Counted from the first letter of the stretch, positions 41,485-49,716 are shown. The stretch: 64,000 nt of DNA from Rhodococcus sp. CH91 (GCF_022554085.1 NZ_JAKFYR010000002.1:310001-374000); one strand, 5' to 3'. Numbers and translations: made by a program. The notes: a model not told the origin generated them from the sequence alone.

Positions 41485-42248
41485 GCCGTCATCACCTCGA
41501 TTCCGTGTTCGATGAGTTGTCGGCAGTCGGTCTCGTCGAGGTCGGTGTCGGTGACGAGGACGTCGACGGGGTCGAGCGAGGCGAAACTCACGAGATTCCG
41601 TCGACCGATCTTCGTCGAGTCGGCGACGACGACCACTCGATCGGCCGCGCCGACCATGGCGCGTTTGATCGCAGCTTCGTCGGCGTCCGGTGTGGACAGA
41701 CCGTGTTCGATGCTCAGCGCATTGGTGCCGATGAAGGCGACATCGACATGCAGTGTCGACAGCACGCTCAGTGCCTCGGCTCCGACAGCGGCCTGTGTGA
41801 CTCCGCGGACGCGCCCGCCGAGCAGATGCAGTTGCACGGCGCTCATCGCGGCGAGGCGCGCGGCGATGGGTACCGAATTGGTGACGACGGTGAGATCGGT
41901 TTCGGGTGGCAGCGCCGCGACGATCCTGCCGGTGGTGGTGCCGGCGTCGAAGAGGACGCTTCCGCCGGTGGGGGGAAGAAGGGTGGTCGCTGCGGCGGCG
42001 ATCCGATCCTTGGACTCGGCACGGGTGTGCTCACGCTCGGACAGGGCGGGTTCGGCCACTGTCAGCGAGGCGGCCGGAATCGCGCCACCGTGTACACGCC
42101 GGACGAGGCCCAGACGTTCGAGGTGGGCCAGATCGCGGCGGACGGTCTCGGTGGTGACGCCGTACCGGTCGGCAAGTGCCGTGACCGACATGCGGCCGCG
42201 GGCCGCCACGAGGCCTGCTATCGCCTGTTGCCGTTCCTCTGCGTACAC
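41481..42248 (-). CDS. fruR: DeoR family regulator of the fructose PTS
   Basis: 255 residues. The winged helix-turn-helix is at about 5-55 (MSVTALADRYGVTTETVRRD). A sugar-phosphate-sensing DeoRC domain follows, with FDAGTTTGRIVAAL and HGLSTPDADEAAIKRAMV. It probably responds to fructose-1-phosphate. The start is the GTG at 42248, preceded by GGAGGAACGACG. Divergent from ptsI, with operator-like repeats between. Confidence 0.92.
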   Translation of the reverse strand: MYAEERQQAIAGLVAARGRMSVTALADRYGVTTETVRRDLAHLERLGLVRRVHGGAIPAASLTVAEPALSEREHTRAESKDRIAAAATTLLPPTGGSVLFDAGTTTGRIVAALPPETDLTVVTNSVPIAARLAAMSAVQLHLLGGRVRGVTQAAVGAEALSVLSTLHVDVAFIGTNALSIEHGLSTPDADEAAIKRAMVGAADRVVVVADSTKIGRRNLVSFASLDPVDVLVTDTDLDETDCRQLIEHGIEVMTA

Positions 42249-42283
42249 CGTCGTTCCTCCGGCTGCCCGATTCGTGGGGAGTA

Positions 42284-42303
42284 ATGTTGTTTTATGTTGT
42301 TTT
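42284..42303. promoter_or_regulatory. Tandem ATGTTGTTTT repeat, likely FruR operator
   Basis: Two perfect head-to-tail copies of ATGTTGTTTT (42284-42293, 42294-42303) stand out as T-rich in the fruR-ptsI gap. A partial third, ATGTTGA, is at 42313-42319. DeoR-family FruR proteins often bind direct repeats with T-rich half-sites. Confidence 0.6.
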
Positions 42304-42315
42304 ACGCCCGGGTAT

Positions 42316-42343
42316 GTTGACATGTCAAGGGCTATGAGTAATG
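42316..42343 (+). promoter_or_regulatory. Predicted ptsI promoter within a palindrome
   Basis: TTGACA (42316-42321) and TAATGT (42338-42343), spacing 16, resemble a housekeeping promoter. TTGACATGTCAA (42316-42327) is a perfect 12-bp palindrome covering the -35, so it may itself be an operator. Confidence 0.55.
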
Positions 42344-42378
42344 TAGATCACATGACCTACGGTGGTGAGGAGATCTCC

Positions 42379-44058
42379 ATGGACCAGTCGGCATCCGCCC
42401 TGCACGGCACCCCTGTGGTTCCCGGAGTCGGATACGGGCCCGTGACCCGTCCCGTCGCCCGACCGGTCGTCCCCGCCGATGTCACCTCCGTCCCCGACAC
42501 CGCACGCGAGGCCGAACTCGCGAGATTCGAGAACGCCGTGGCGGTCGTGGCCGACCGGTTGCGGGCCCGGGCCTCACGGGCGTCGGGTGCCGCTGCGGAG
42601 GTATTGCAGGCAACCGCGGTGCTCGCCGAGGACAGGGCCTGGAGGGGTGCCGCCGCGACGAGGATCCGCTCCGGTACCGACGCGGTGGGAGCCACCGTCG
42701 CCGCCATCGAGCAGTTCGCCGGATTGTTCGAGAAGATGGGCGGACTGCAGGCCGAACGCGTGACCGACCTGCTCGACATCCGGGATCGGGTCGTCGCCGA
42801 GTTGCAGGGCGTTCCCGAACCGGGGCTGGAAATGCCGGAGGTGCCGTCCGTGCTCCTGGCCACCGACCTCGCCCCGGCCGACACGGCAGGCCTGGACCCG
42901 TCCATGGTCGTGGCCCTGGCCACTTCGCTCGGTGGGCCGACCAGTCACACCGCGATCATCGCCCGGCAGCTCGGCATCCCGTGCGTCGTCGCCGTCGCCG
43001 GCCTCGACGACGTGCCCGCGGGTACCCCCGTCCTGGTCGACGGTGCCACGGGCCGCGTCGTGATCGAACCCGACCGCGCCGAAGCCGATGCGGAGGTCGC
43101 CCGCGACCGCGTCGAGCGCGAGCGCCTCGCATCCTGGGCGGGTCCCGGTGCCACCGCAGACGGATCTCCCGTGGAGATCCTCGCCAACGTGCAGGACGGG
43201 CCGGGAGCCCGGGCGGCGAGCCGGACACCCGCGCAGGGAGTCGGCCTCTTCCGCACCGAACTGTGCTTCCTCGACCGCGACATCGAGCCCACCGTCGACG
43301 AGCAGGCCGACATCTATGCGGAGGTGTTCGACACCTTCGGCGGCCGCAAGGTGGTCCTGCGCACCCTCGACGCCGGATCCGACAAGCCGCTCCGCTTCGC
43401 CAACCACCCGGAGGAAGCCAACCCCGCGCTGGGTGTCCGCGGGATCCGCATCGCCGCCTCGGCGCCGGGGGTCCTCGACCGTCAGCTCGACGCGGTGGCC
43501 CTGGCGGCCGAGCGCACCGGGACCCGCCCGTGGGTCATGGCGCCCATGGTGGCAACGGTGGCCGAGGCTGCCGATTTCGCCGCTCGAGTGCGGGAGCGTG
43601 GTCTGTCACCCGGCGTCATGATCGAAGTTCCGTCCGCAGCGTTGCTCGCGGACCGGTTGCTCGAGCATCTCGACTTCCTGTCGATCGGCACCAACGACCT
43701 GGCCCAGTACACGATGGCGGCCGACCGGATGTCGCCCCAGCTGGCCGCGCTCACCGATCCCTGGCAGCCGGCCGTCCTCGAGCTCGTGGCCCGTGCCGCG
43801 CGCGCCGGTGCGGAGGTGGGGAAGCCGGTCGGGGTGTGCGGCGAGGCCGCCGCGGACCCGCTGCTCGCGTGCGTACTGGCAGGAATGCGGGTGACCTCGC
43901 TCTCGTGTGCCGCATCGGCGATCACCTTCGTGGGTGCGCGCCTGGCGTCGGTGAGTATCGACCAGTGCCGGTCGGCTGCCGAGGCCGTGCTGCAGACCGC
44001 CGATCCGGCGACCGCACGCGCCGCGGCTCTGCGCTGTCTGGGTGGGTCCGCGGAGTAG
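42379..44058 (+). CDS. ptsI: PTS enzyme I (phosphoenolpyruvate-protein phosphotransferase)
   Basis: 559 residues. The phospho-histidine lies in GGPTSHTAIIARQLGIP (about residue 194). PEP-binding parts include GLFRTELCFLDR, LRTLDAGSDKPL and LSIGTNDLAQYTMAADR, and the C-terminal Cys in VGVCGEAAADPLL. The start ATG follows GGTGAGGAGATCTCC. The stop is the last core base pair before the repeat-bracketed island. Confidence 0.96.
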   Translation: MDQSASALHGTPVVPGVGYGPVTRPVARPVVPADVTSVPDTAREAELARFENAVAVVADRLRARASRASGAAAEVLQATAVLAEDRAWRGAAATRIRSGTDAVGATVAAIEQFAGLFEKMGGLQAERVTDLLDIRDRVVAELQGVPEPGLEMPEVPSVLLATDLAPADTAGLDPSMVVALATSLGGPTSHTAIIARQLGIPCVVAVAGLDDVPAGTPVLVDGATGRVVIEPDRAEADAEVARDRVERERLASWAGPGATADGSPVEILANVQDGPGARAASRTPAQGVGLFRTELCFLDRDIEPTVDEQADIYAEVFDTFGGRKVVLRTLDAGSDKPLRFANHPEEANPALGVRGIRIAASAPGVLDRQLDAVALAAERTGTRPWVMAPMVATVAEAADFAARVRERGLSPGVMIEVPSAALLADRLLEHLDFLSIGTNDLAQYTMAADRMSPQLAALTDPWQPAVLELVARAARAGAEVGKPVGVCGEAAADPLLACVLAGMRVTSLSCAASAITFVGARLASVSIDQCRSAAEAVLQTADPATARAAALRCLGGSAE

Positions 44059-44160
44059 AACGGCTGAATCCGACGGAGCGGTCGGTTGCGTCGGCTGCAC
44101 TGATCCCATCGAGTGGTTACAGGGGCCCCTGCACCGCTCCGAAGCAGTGGTTCGTGTGGA
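44059..44160. repeat. Island-flanking direct repeat, left copy
   Basis: From AACGGCTGAATCCGACGGAG to TTCGTGTGGA, this matches 49717-49816 at roughly 88 percent, including about 24 identical bases around CATCGAGTGGTTACAG. It starts right at the ptsI stop. Its right end reads GTGGTTCGTGTG, the counterpart of the yhiM start region in the other copy, but what follows does not encode yhiM. Confidence 0.85.
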
Positions 44161-44883
44161 CTGTGCTACTGCCTACGCAAGCGACGGCCGATGTGGGGCG
44201 ATCGGACTGTGGCGGCAGGGGCCGGCCAGGTCGAACCGGCCATGGCGTCGAGTATCGCGTGTAGTACACGGTTGATCTCGGCGCTGATGACGAGGGCCGG
44301 AATCTACGGTCCACCCGTCCGTCACGCGTCGAAAGGCTACGTGAGTCATGCCTTCCTGGGATGGGTTGTGTACCTGCCGAGTCCGGATCCGAAAATTTCT
44401 CCAGCCGATCGCTGTTCGCCCCTTTTGCGCCTCGCACGAGACATGTCCGAGTAATAACGTTCGCGGCATACTCGTCTACAAAACGCACATATTCGGATTC
44501 GTCCCGTTCGAGAGGAATCGATCGGTATCCGAGCGCAGGCGCGGAACGCTATGTAAAGCCGTACGTAACCGCTCGAAAATTGATACCCATGCCCGTCCCG
44601 ACGACAGGCATGAGCGACAAGACTTGATCATCAAAACCTTTGATAAAGCAATGATTTCGGAGAAATATCCAGGATCGTGCGTAGATCACTTTTGTCCCCG
44701 TGCGAGAGCTGCCGTCGATCCGGAAACATGTCTCCGCGAATTTCTGTCGTGTTAAAGTCGGAAAGTCTCGAATTCCGTACGTGGCCGTATCTGCGACCGT
44801 GGCCGCATCTGCGACGATCGACTTCTTCGAACGATCCTCCGACGATCGAACAGACCAACTGGAACCCACCCCAGGGGAAAATC
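44161..44883 (+). other. Long lower-GC leader upstream of cbtB, no convincing gene
   Basis: About 720 bases. GC falls clearly in 44390-44700. Visible structure: a CATGCC/GGCATG inverted repeat (44588-44612); TTGATCATCAA (44624-44634); an 18-bp tandem pair (44781-44816); and CGACGATCGA twice (44812-44821, 44840-44849). Reading frames here are short, cysteine/arginine-rich and poorly biased, so they are treated as noncoding. It probably contains the promoter and control sites for the cobalt and hydrolase genes. Confidence 0.6.
44781..44816 (+). repeat. 18-bp tandem repeat in the cbtB leader
   Basis: GTGGCCGTATCTGCGACC (44781-44798) and GTGGCCGCATCTGCGACG (44799-44816), two mismatches. It ends 67 bases before the cbtB start; possible regulator binding sites. 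Confidence 0.6.
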
Positions 44884-45078
44884 ATGACATTCACTGCAGC
44901 GCCCGCGCGCACAACCGAAGCCATCGGCGCCGCCCTCATGGCGGCGGGCATCGTCCTCCTTGCGTTACTCACGCTCTATCTCGTCGGGTTCGACAACGGT
45001 GCAATTTCGCGCAGCGGCATGTTCTTGCACGAACTCATGCACGATGGTCGTCATCTCCTCGCTCTGCCATGCCACTGA
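44884..45078 (+). CDS. cbtB: Cobalt transporter subunit CbtB
   Basis: 64 residues. A single hydrophobic span (about 18-36) is followed by the diagnostic C-terminal metal-binding segment MFLHELMHDGRHLLALPCH. Works with CbtA in cobalt uptake. Start ATG 44884, after AGGGGAAAATC. The stop overlaps the cbtA start region. Confidence 0.9.
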   Translation: MTFTAAPARTTEAIGAALMAAGIVLLALLTLYLVGFDNGAISRSGMFLHELMHDGRHLLALPCH

Positions 45079-45851
45079 CAGGGAGGTACGGCCGCCTCGT
45101 CGCTCGCGGGTTGTTGGCAGGACTGCTTGCCGGGTTGATCGCGGGCGCGATGGGCTTCGTTGTCGGGGAACCGCAGATCGATGCCGCAGTGGAGCTGGAA
45201 ACTACTGTTTCCGAACCGCACTCCCACACCGATTCGGATCCCACCGTGGGCCATACGCACGAAGAAGACGAACCGCTTGTCACTCGCACAGGCCAGCGCG
45301 CAGGATTGTTCCTCGCCACGAGCCTGGCAGGCGCAGCGCTGGGAGCGATCTTCGCGACGGTGGCGTCCGCTGTTCGGCGGGCCGTACCGGTCTCGGCAAA
45401 CGCATTGAGTCTGGGGCTTGCCGCCGCGGCGTGGCTCGCCGTCGTCGTCGTGCCCTTTCTGAAATATCCGCCGAGTCCGCCATCCGTCGGTGATCCCGAG
45501 ACAATCAATCAGCGCACGCTGCTGTGGCTCGCCGCCATAGTCGTGGGACTGGCCGCAGTAGCCGGGGCTGCGTACGTGGCATCAGTATCTGCGAAGCTCC
45601 GCTACCCCAGCGCGCGTATCGCGCTTGCCATCATGACGTTCGTCGTCGTCGCGACCGTGGGCTGCGTTCTGCTGCCGACTGTCGACGAAGTGGCCGACGG
45701 TTTCCCCGCCACACTGTTGTGGGAATTCCGGTTGTCCACGCTCGCCACTCAGACAACCCTGTGGGTGAGCCTCGGCCTGATATTCGCCTACCTGTCCGAC
45801 CGTTCGGCCCGACCGTCGGTGCGCGAGAGGTCCGCAATGTCGGCCATGTGA
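45069..45851 (+). CDS. cbtA: Cobalt transporter subunit CbtA
   Basis: 260 residues, about six membrane spans. A His-rich extracytoplasmic loop follows the first span (EPHSHTDSDPTVGHTHEEDE). CbtA/CbtB are usually controlled by cobalamin; here they precede a cobalt enzyme instead. The ATG at 45069 overlaps cbtB by 10 bases. Confidence 0.88.
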   Translation: MPLTGRYGRLVARGLLAGLLAGLIAGAMGFVVGEPQIDAAVELETTVSEPHSHTDSDPTVGHTHEEDEPLVTRTGQRAGLFLATSLAGAALGAIFATVASAVRRAVPVSANALSLGLAAAAWLAVVVVPFLKYPPSPPSVGDPETINQRTLLWLAAIVVGLAAVAGAAYVASVSAKLRYPSARIALAIMTFVVVATVGCVLLPTVDEVADGFPATLLWEFRLSTLATQTTLWVSLGLIFAYLSDRSARPSVRERSAMSAM

Positions 45852-45923
45852 TATCCACACCACTCCTGACGGAGGTGGCCTCGTCCGAGGAACCCCCCCG
45901 ACACCACCGGATCGGAAACCACC

Positions 45924-46394
45924 ATGAGCTCACCCAAAGCGCAGTCGAACGCACCGGCCAAGGCGCACACCGCGAGTGCGGAATTCGACGCCTATTCGAA
46001 ACTCGTCGCCCAAATCGCCCCGGCGATACACGAAGTGCAGGACTCTCCATACACGCTCTCGAACGACCGGTACGCAGCACTGCGACATGTACTCCACGAT
46101 GTAGGCGGGCAACCCGATGTCCCCGTCGAATACACCGAAAAGGTCGAAGAAGACTGGGAGATGAACACCTACGTCACGTGTGAATGCCTGGGCTGGCGTG
46201 GCGCGTGGAATTCCGAGATGCGACGTCGGGCCGAGAACGACCTGGGAGCGACCCTGTACTACGGCCTCCCGTATTACGCCCGCTGGATCACAGTGGCGAC
46301 CAAGGTCCTTGTCAGCAAGGGCTTGATCACGACGGATGAATTGGCGGCCAAGGTGGACGCCGTCCGTGCGCGCATGATTGAGGAGCGATCATGA
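45924..46394 (+). CDS. scnB: Thiocyanate hydrolase beta-type subunit (NHase beta N-terminal half)
   Basis: 156 residues. It corresponds to the helical N-terminal half of nitrile hydratase beta. The central WEMNTYVTCECLGWRGAW and EMRRRAENDLGATLYYGLPY and the end LITTDELAAKVDAVRARM are recognisable. The length is very close to ScnB of Thiobacillus (about 157). First of four genes with ATGA/GTGA overlaps. A nitrile hydratase of the split toyocamycin type is the alternative. Confidence 0.75.
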   Translation: MSSPKAQSNAPAKAHTASAEFDAYSKLVAQIAPAIHEVQDSPYTLSNDRYAALRHVLHDVGGQPDVPVEYTEKVEEDWEMNTYVTCECLGWRGAWNSEMRRRAENDLGATLYYGLPYYARWITVATKVLVSKGLITTDELAAKVDAVRARMIEERS

Positions 46395-46690
46395 CCAAAT
46401 TTCAGATCGGCGACCGCGTCACGGTCAAGGATGCCACGTCGATGTTCCACACTCGCACACAGTCATACACACGCGGCCACACCGGAGTGGTCGTCGAATA
46501 CCGACCGGATTGGGTGATTCCCGAGGACGAGGCATGGGATCGTCTCGAGAACGGGCGTACCGAACCGTTCTACGTCGTCCGGTTCAACCAAAACGACCTG
46601 TGGGAGAGATACACCGGATTCGACGTCGACACCCTCGAAAGTGAATTTTCGGAACGCTGGCTCGAGCCGGCCCAGGAGGAAACGACATGA
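46391..46690 (+). CDS. scnA: Thiocyanate hydrolase alpha-type subunit (NHase beta C-terminal half)
   Basis: 99 residues, the SH3-like barrel that forms the C-terminal half of nitrile hydratase beta. It starts FQIGDRVTVKDA, then TRGHTGVVVEYR, EPFYVVRFNQNDLW, and ends SERWLEPA. Shorter than the Thiobacillus subunit (about 126). The ATG overlaps the scnB stop (ATGA). Confidence 0.75.
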   Translation: MTKFQIGDRVTVKDATSMFHTRTQSYTRGHTGVVVEYRPDWVIPEDEAWDRLENGRTEPFYVVRFNQNDLWERYTGFDVDTLESEFSERWLEPAQEETT

Positions 46691-47382
46691 CCGACACCCA
46701 CAGCCATAGCGGCCACGACCCGATCCAGGCATCACCGGAGGTCGGCGAGTTCGAAGTCCTCGAGGCCGCTGTCCGGGAGCTGGCCATCGAAAAGGGTTTG
46801 TTCTCATCGGAAGACCACCGTCGCTTCTCCGAATGGGCCCAGTCGATCGGTCCTGCGAAAGGCTCTCGGCTCGTCGCCAAAGCGTGGCTCGATCCGGAAT
46901 TCAAGAAGCATCTCCTCGAAGACGCCACCGAAGCATCCAAAGCGGTGGGTGTCGACTGGCTGGATCCCACCGGGACCGGCACTCCGAGTGACTACACGTT
47001 CTTCTACGTGCTCGAGAACACGCCTCAGGTGCACAACGTGATCGTCTGCACGCTGTGTTCGTGTTATCCCCGGCCGGTCCTGGGCATGTCGCCCGACTGG
47101 TACCGCACGCCGAATTACCGGCGGCGGCTGGTGCGGCGCCCGCGTGAGGTACTCGCAGAGTTCGGCCTGCACTTCCCATCGGATGTCGAAGTTCGCGTGC
47201 ATGATTCCAACCAGAAGTCGCGTTTCATGGTCATGCCGATGCGTCCGGAAGGCACGGAGGGTTGGACCGAGGACCAGCTCGCGGAGATCGTCACACGTGA
47301 CACCATGATCGGTGTCGCTCTGCCGCACCCGGATTGGACTGCAGAGAAGCCCCCGTCCCAAGTCGGAGGTGGTCCACAGTGA
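46687..47382 (+). CDS. scnC: Thiocyanate hydrolase gamma-type subunit (cobalt site, NHase alpha family)
   Basis: 231 residues. The metal claw VCTLCSCYPRPVLG puts Cys at 121, 124 and 126; Thr between the first cysteines marks the cobalt type. In nitrile hydratases the residue after CYP is usually Trp. Here it is Arg129, the position of gamma-Arg136 which, as I recall, lines the anion pocket of Thiobacillus thiocyanate hydrolase. The C-terminal VMPMRPEGTEGWTEDQLAEI is family-typical. A His-rich N-terminus may help metal loading. ATGA overlap with scnA. Confidence 0.82.
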   Translation: MTDTHSHSGHDPIQASPEVGEFEVLEAAVRELAIEKGLFSSEDHRRFSEWAQSIGPAKGSRLVAKAWLDPEFKKHLLEDATEASKAVGVDWLDPTGTGTPSDYTFFYVLENTPQVHNVIVCTLCSCYPRPVLGMSPDWYRTPNYRRRLVRRPREVLAEFGLHFPSDVEVRVHDSNQKSRFMVMPMRPEGTEGWTEDQLAEIVTRDTMIGVALPHPDWTAEKPPSQVGGGPQ

Positions 47383-47744
47383 CGGTCGACAAGCCGGTCG
47401 GGCGCCAGCGACAGCAGTCGGCCCAGCCGAACGAGATCATCCTGTCGCTACTTGCGAACGACGCCGTCCGGGAAGAATCTCTACCGGAATTGGACCGGAC
47501 GCCTGCACCGTGGGAGTCGAGCATGCAGGCGACCTGTGAGTGCCTGTCCTGGCACAGCGTGTGGGACAACCTCGAACGACGGCATACGGAGGACGCCCTG
47601 GGTGAGACGATCTACCGGGATTTCCCTGTCCACACCCGGTCGGCGATCGCCACAACACACACGCTGCTCGAGCGAGGAGTGATCAGCCCCGACGAACTGC
47701 AGGCGAAGATGCGGGAGGTTCGAGCTCGATTCGAAGGTGACTGA
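47379..47744 (+). CDS. Beta-like activator/metallochaperone (P15K-type)
   Basis: 121 residues. The central CECLSWHSVWDNLERRHTED and the end GVISPDELQAKMREVRARF visibly parallel the scnB product (CECLGWRGAWNSEMRRRAEN; LITTDELAAKVDAVRARM). Small beta-like proteins after such genes load cobalt and promote cysteine oxidation; P15K occupies the same place in Thiobacillus. GTG start overlapping the scnC stop. Confidence 0.72.
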   Translation: MTVDKPVGRQRQQSAQPNEIILSLLANDAVREESLPELDRTPAPWESSMQATCECLSWHSVWDNLERRHTEDALGETIYRDFPVHTRSAIATTHTLLERGVISPDELQAKMREVRARFEGD

Positions 47745-47765
47745 ACCCCCGGCACTGTCGCCTGT

Positions 47766-47793
47766 CTCGACCCGGTTCTTCGGCCGGGTCGAG
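47766..47793 (+). terminator. Terminator after the hydrolase operon
   Basis: CTCGACCCGG (47766-47775), 8-base loop, CCGGGTCGAG (47784-47793): perfect 10-bp stem 21 bases after the last stop. The rest of the gap to 47965 shows nothing convincing. Confidence 0.7.
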
Positions 47794-47965
47794 GCGCGGG
47801 CACGAGTCCGTGCGGACAGGGCGTGCTCGGAGTATGCGCGTGAACGTGCGCACGCCGAGCGCCGAGTTCGGTGTCGGTGGAGGCTCGTTCACGCTTTCGG
47901 GTTTCCTGCGGGATTTGTGAATGGGATGAGGATCAGCTCGAGCTCGCGGTGTAGGCGGCGGTGGT

Positions 47966-48676
47966 TCAGGGCTGCTGGGGGGGCTCGCTCGTCGACGTGC
48001 TCGACGAGGCATCGTCGGCACTTGCGCGGATCGATGTCTCGGTGACCTCGGCTCGGGAGGGCAGAGTGCAGGCAACCACAGCCAATCCGAGTGCGACCCA
48101 TAGTGCTGCTGGACCGAGCCGGTGGAAGGAGAGGCCGCCGAGGGTCGCGCCCACGGCGAAGGCGAACCAGTATCCGATGGTGGCGAGCCAGCTCCACGGA
48201 TGCGTGGTGCGGATGTCGGCCACGAGCTGGTGCGCGGCCTTGACCAGGGTGCCGGTCACGTAGGTCAGGCCGACGTGCACGTCGGAGTTCGTCGCGAGTG
48301 CCGAGTTGGTCAGTCCTCCGACAACCGCTAGCAGCAGCGTTCCCAACCACGTCGAGGTCGTGTTCGCAACGATCGCACCGGCCAGGGTCATGAGGGTGAC
48401 CGAGGCCATCAGCACCCGATGGGCGGCCGACCCGATCCACCGCACGATGGCGGCTCCGGTGAGGCATCCGGTGAAAAACAGACAGATCAGCAGGGCGGAC
48501 AGGCCCGCCAGGGACCACTGGCCGGTCGCGGTCGACGAGCCGAGGATTGTCGTATTGCCGGACATGAACGCCACGAAGCTGCCCTGCAGTACCACGAAGG
48601 CGATTGCGTCCACGAAGCCGCCCAGCGCCAGCAGCCAGACGCCGAGCAGAACGTCCGAGGAGCGCACACGAGCCAT
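47966..48676 (-). CDS. DUF1275 (YoaK-like) membrane protein
   Basis: 236 residues from the ATG at 48676. It has about six spans, with the family start VLLGVWLLALGGFVDAIAFV and AFMSGNTTILGS. A GTG at 48772 would add 32 polar residues. The C-terminus is a Ser/Thr/Asp-rich tail. Function unknown. It faces the hydrolase operon convergently, so it is probably separately controlled. Confidence 0.85.
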   Translation of the reverse strand: MARVRSSDVLLGVWLLALGGFVDAIAFVVLQGSFVAFMSGNTTILGSSTATGQWSLAGLSALLICLFFTGCLTGAAIVRWIGSAAHRVLMASVTLMTLAGAIVANTTSTWLGTLLLAVVGGLTNSALATNSDVHVGLTYVTGTLVKAAHQLVADIRTTHPWSWLATIGYWFAFAVGATLGGLSFHRLGPAALWVALGLAVVACTLPSRAEVTETSIRASADDASSSTSTSEPPQQP

Positions 48677-48861
48677 CGTTCTGGTCACCTGCACCGAATC
48701 CTTCGGTCGGTCCGTCAGCGCTGCCCTGCACAGGGTGGCGCCTTCGTCGTCCGCCGGACGATACTCGGGCACCGCGGTTCGGGGCAGGAACTTGTTTCGG
48801 CTTCCAATCGGGCCTCGGCCGCGCAGGCGACGCGTCGTTCGGGTCCCAGGACCGGATCCGC

Positions 48862-49170
48862 TCAGTGATCGCGGAAGCAGGCGATGTGGAAGGGGCGGGC
48901 GGCGGGCTTTCCCGTAACGTCGTAGGTGTGGACTCTCATACGGTTGGGATCTTCGTCCAGTGACACCGTGATGAGGCCCGGTTCGACGGGCTCGGTCATT
49001 GCGCTGCCGATGGTCCCAGCGAAGTTGGTCTTGGCGTCTCCCTGCAGCGGAACTTTCCAGGTCAGGATATATTCGTTCTCTCCGGCCAACTCGCAGTCTG
49101 CAATCAGGTAGCCGCGTGCGATGGTGCCGTCTGCCGCGATCACGCAGGCGAGGCGGTTCTCGAATGTCAT
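48862..49170 (-). CDS. Hypothetical protein (102 aa)
   Basis: Not recognised. Soluble, likely beta-rich: MTFENRLACVIAADGTIARG, NEYILTWKVPLQGDAKT, GLITVSLDEDPNRMRVHTYD. A strong GGAGGACCG ribosome site precedes the ATG. Third-position bias is moderate. Contains two cysteines and His near the end (FHIACFRDH). Confidence 0.65.
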   Translation of the reverse strand: MTFENRLACVIAADGTIARGYLIADCELAGENEYILTWKVPLQGDAKTNFAGTIGSAMTEPVEPGLITVSLDEDPNRMRVHTYDVTGKPAARPFHIACFRDH

Positions 49171-49716
49171 CGGTCCTCCATCCGTTCGGTTGTGATGCTT
49201 CCGGACATGGTTTCGCGGATGAGCGTTTTCGGGAGGCCCAGCTGCGGACGCCGCTCCCGTCGAGACGCCCGGGAAGCCCGGTGCTGTGGTCGTATCGGGG
49301 ATGGTCGCCGCACGGGCGTCAGAGACCGAATTCCCGAAGGGGGCTGACTGTTCGCGGACCTCGACAGGTTCGTCGGCTGGAACCGAGGGGCGGGATCGCC
49401 CTCCTTATTCCAACTCCAGTCCTGGCAACGATACTCGGGCCGGGTGCTCTTCGGGAAAGAATCGTAAGGCCGCAGACGCATCGACGACGTCGGTGATCGA
49501 CCCTCGACTGTGATGAAAGGTGCGTTTGCATACTCTCCCGGAAGCGCTGAACCTTCGGCATGGGCACGCACATACACGGTGCTCTCCGTACCGCGCATCA
49601 TGGTCTCGCTCGACAGGACGTCGGCGCAGGCGGCTGCACTGTCCGATCCCTGGCACCCGGCCTCCTCGGACTTTCAGCCCGCGACGCACGCGCAGGTGCG
49701 GCGGGAGCGGTCACGC
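49171..49716. other. Gap with no convincing gene
   Basis: About 550 bases between the 102-residue gene and the right repeat. A minus-strand frame (49167-49601, 144 codons) ends in an ATGA overlap with the next gene, but its composition is poor and it matches nothing I know. The 12-mer CGATACTCGGGC at 49430-49441 also occurs at 48760-48771. Possibly decayed sequence. Confidence 0.45.

Noticed and set aside
44059-44160. tRNA or att site within the flanking repeat
   Set aside because: A T-loop-like GGTTCG occurs, but no cloverleaf can be drawn and the sequence reads into a yhiM start instead.
44348-44755. A 135-codon frame in the cbtB leader
   Set aside because: Cysteine/arginine-rich, weak codon bias, no ribosome site; treated as noncoding.
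44400-44883. Cobalamin riboswitch before cbtB
   Set aside because: Expected because cbtAB genes often have one, but the conserved B12-box sequence blocks are not present.
49167-49601. A 144-codon minus-strand frame with an ATGA overlap to the 102-residue gene
   Set aside because: The overlap is tempting, but third-position bias is weak and no motif is seen; could be decayed.
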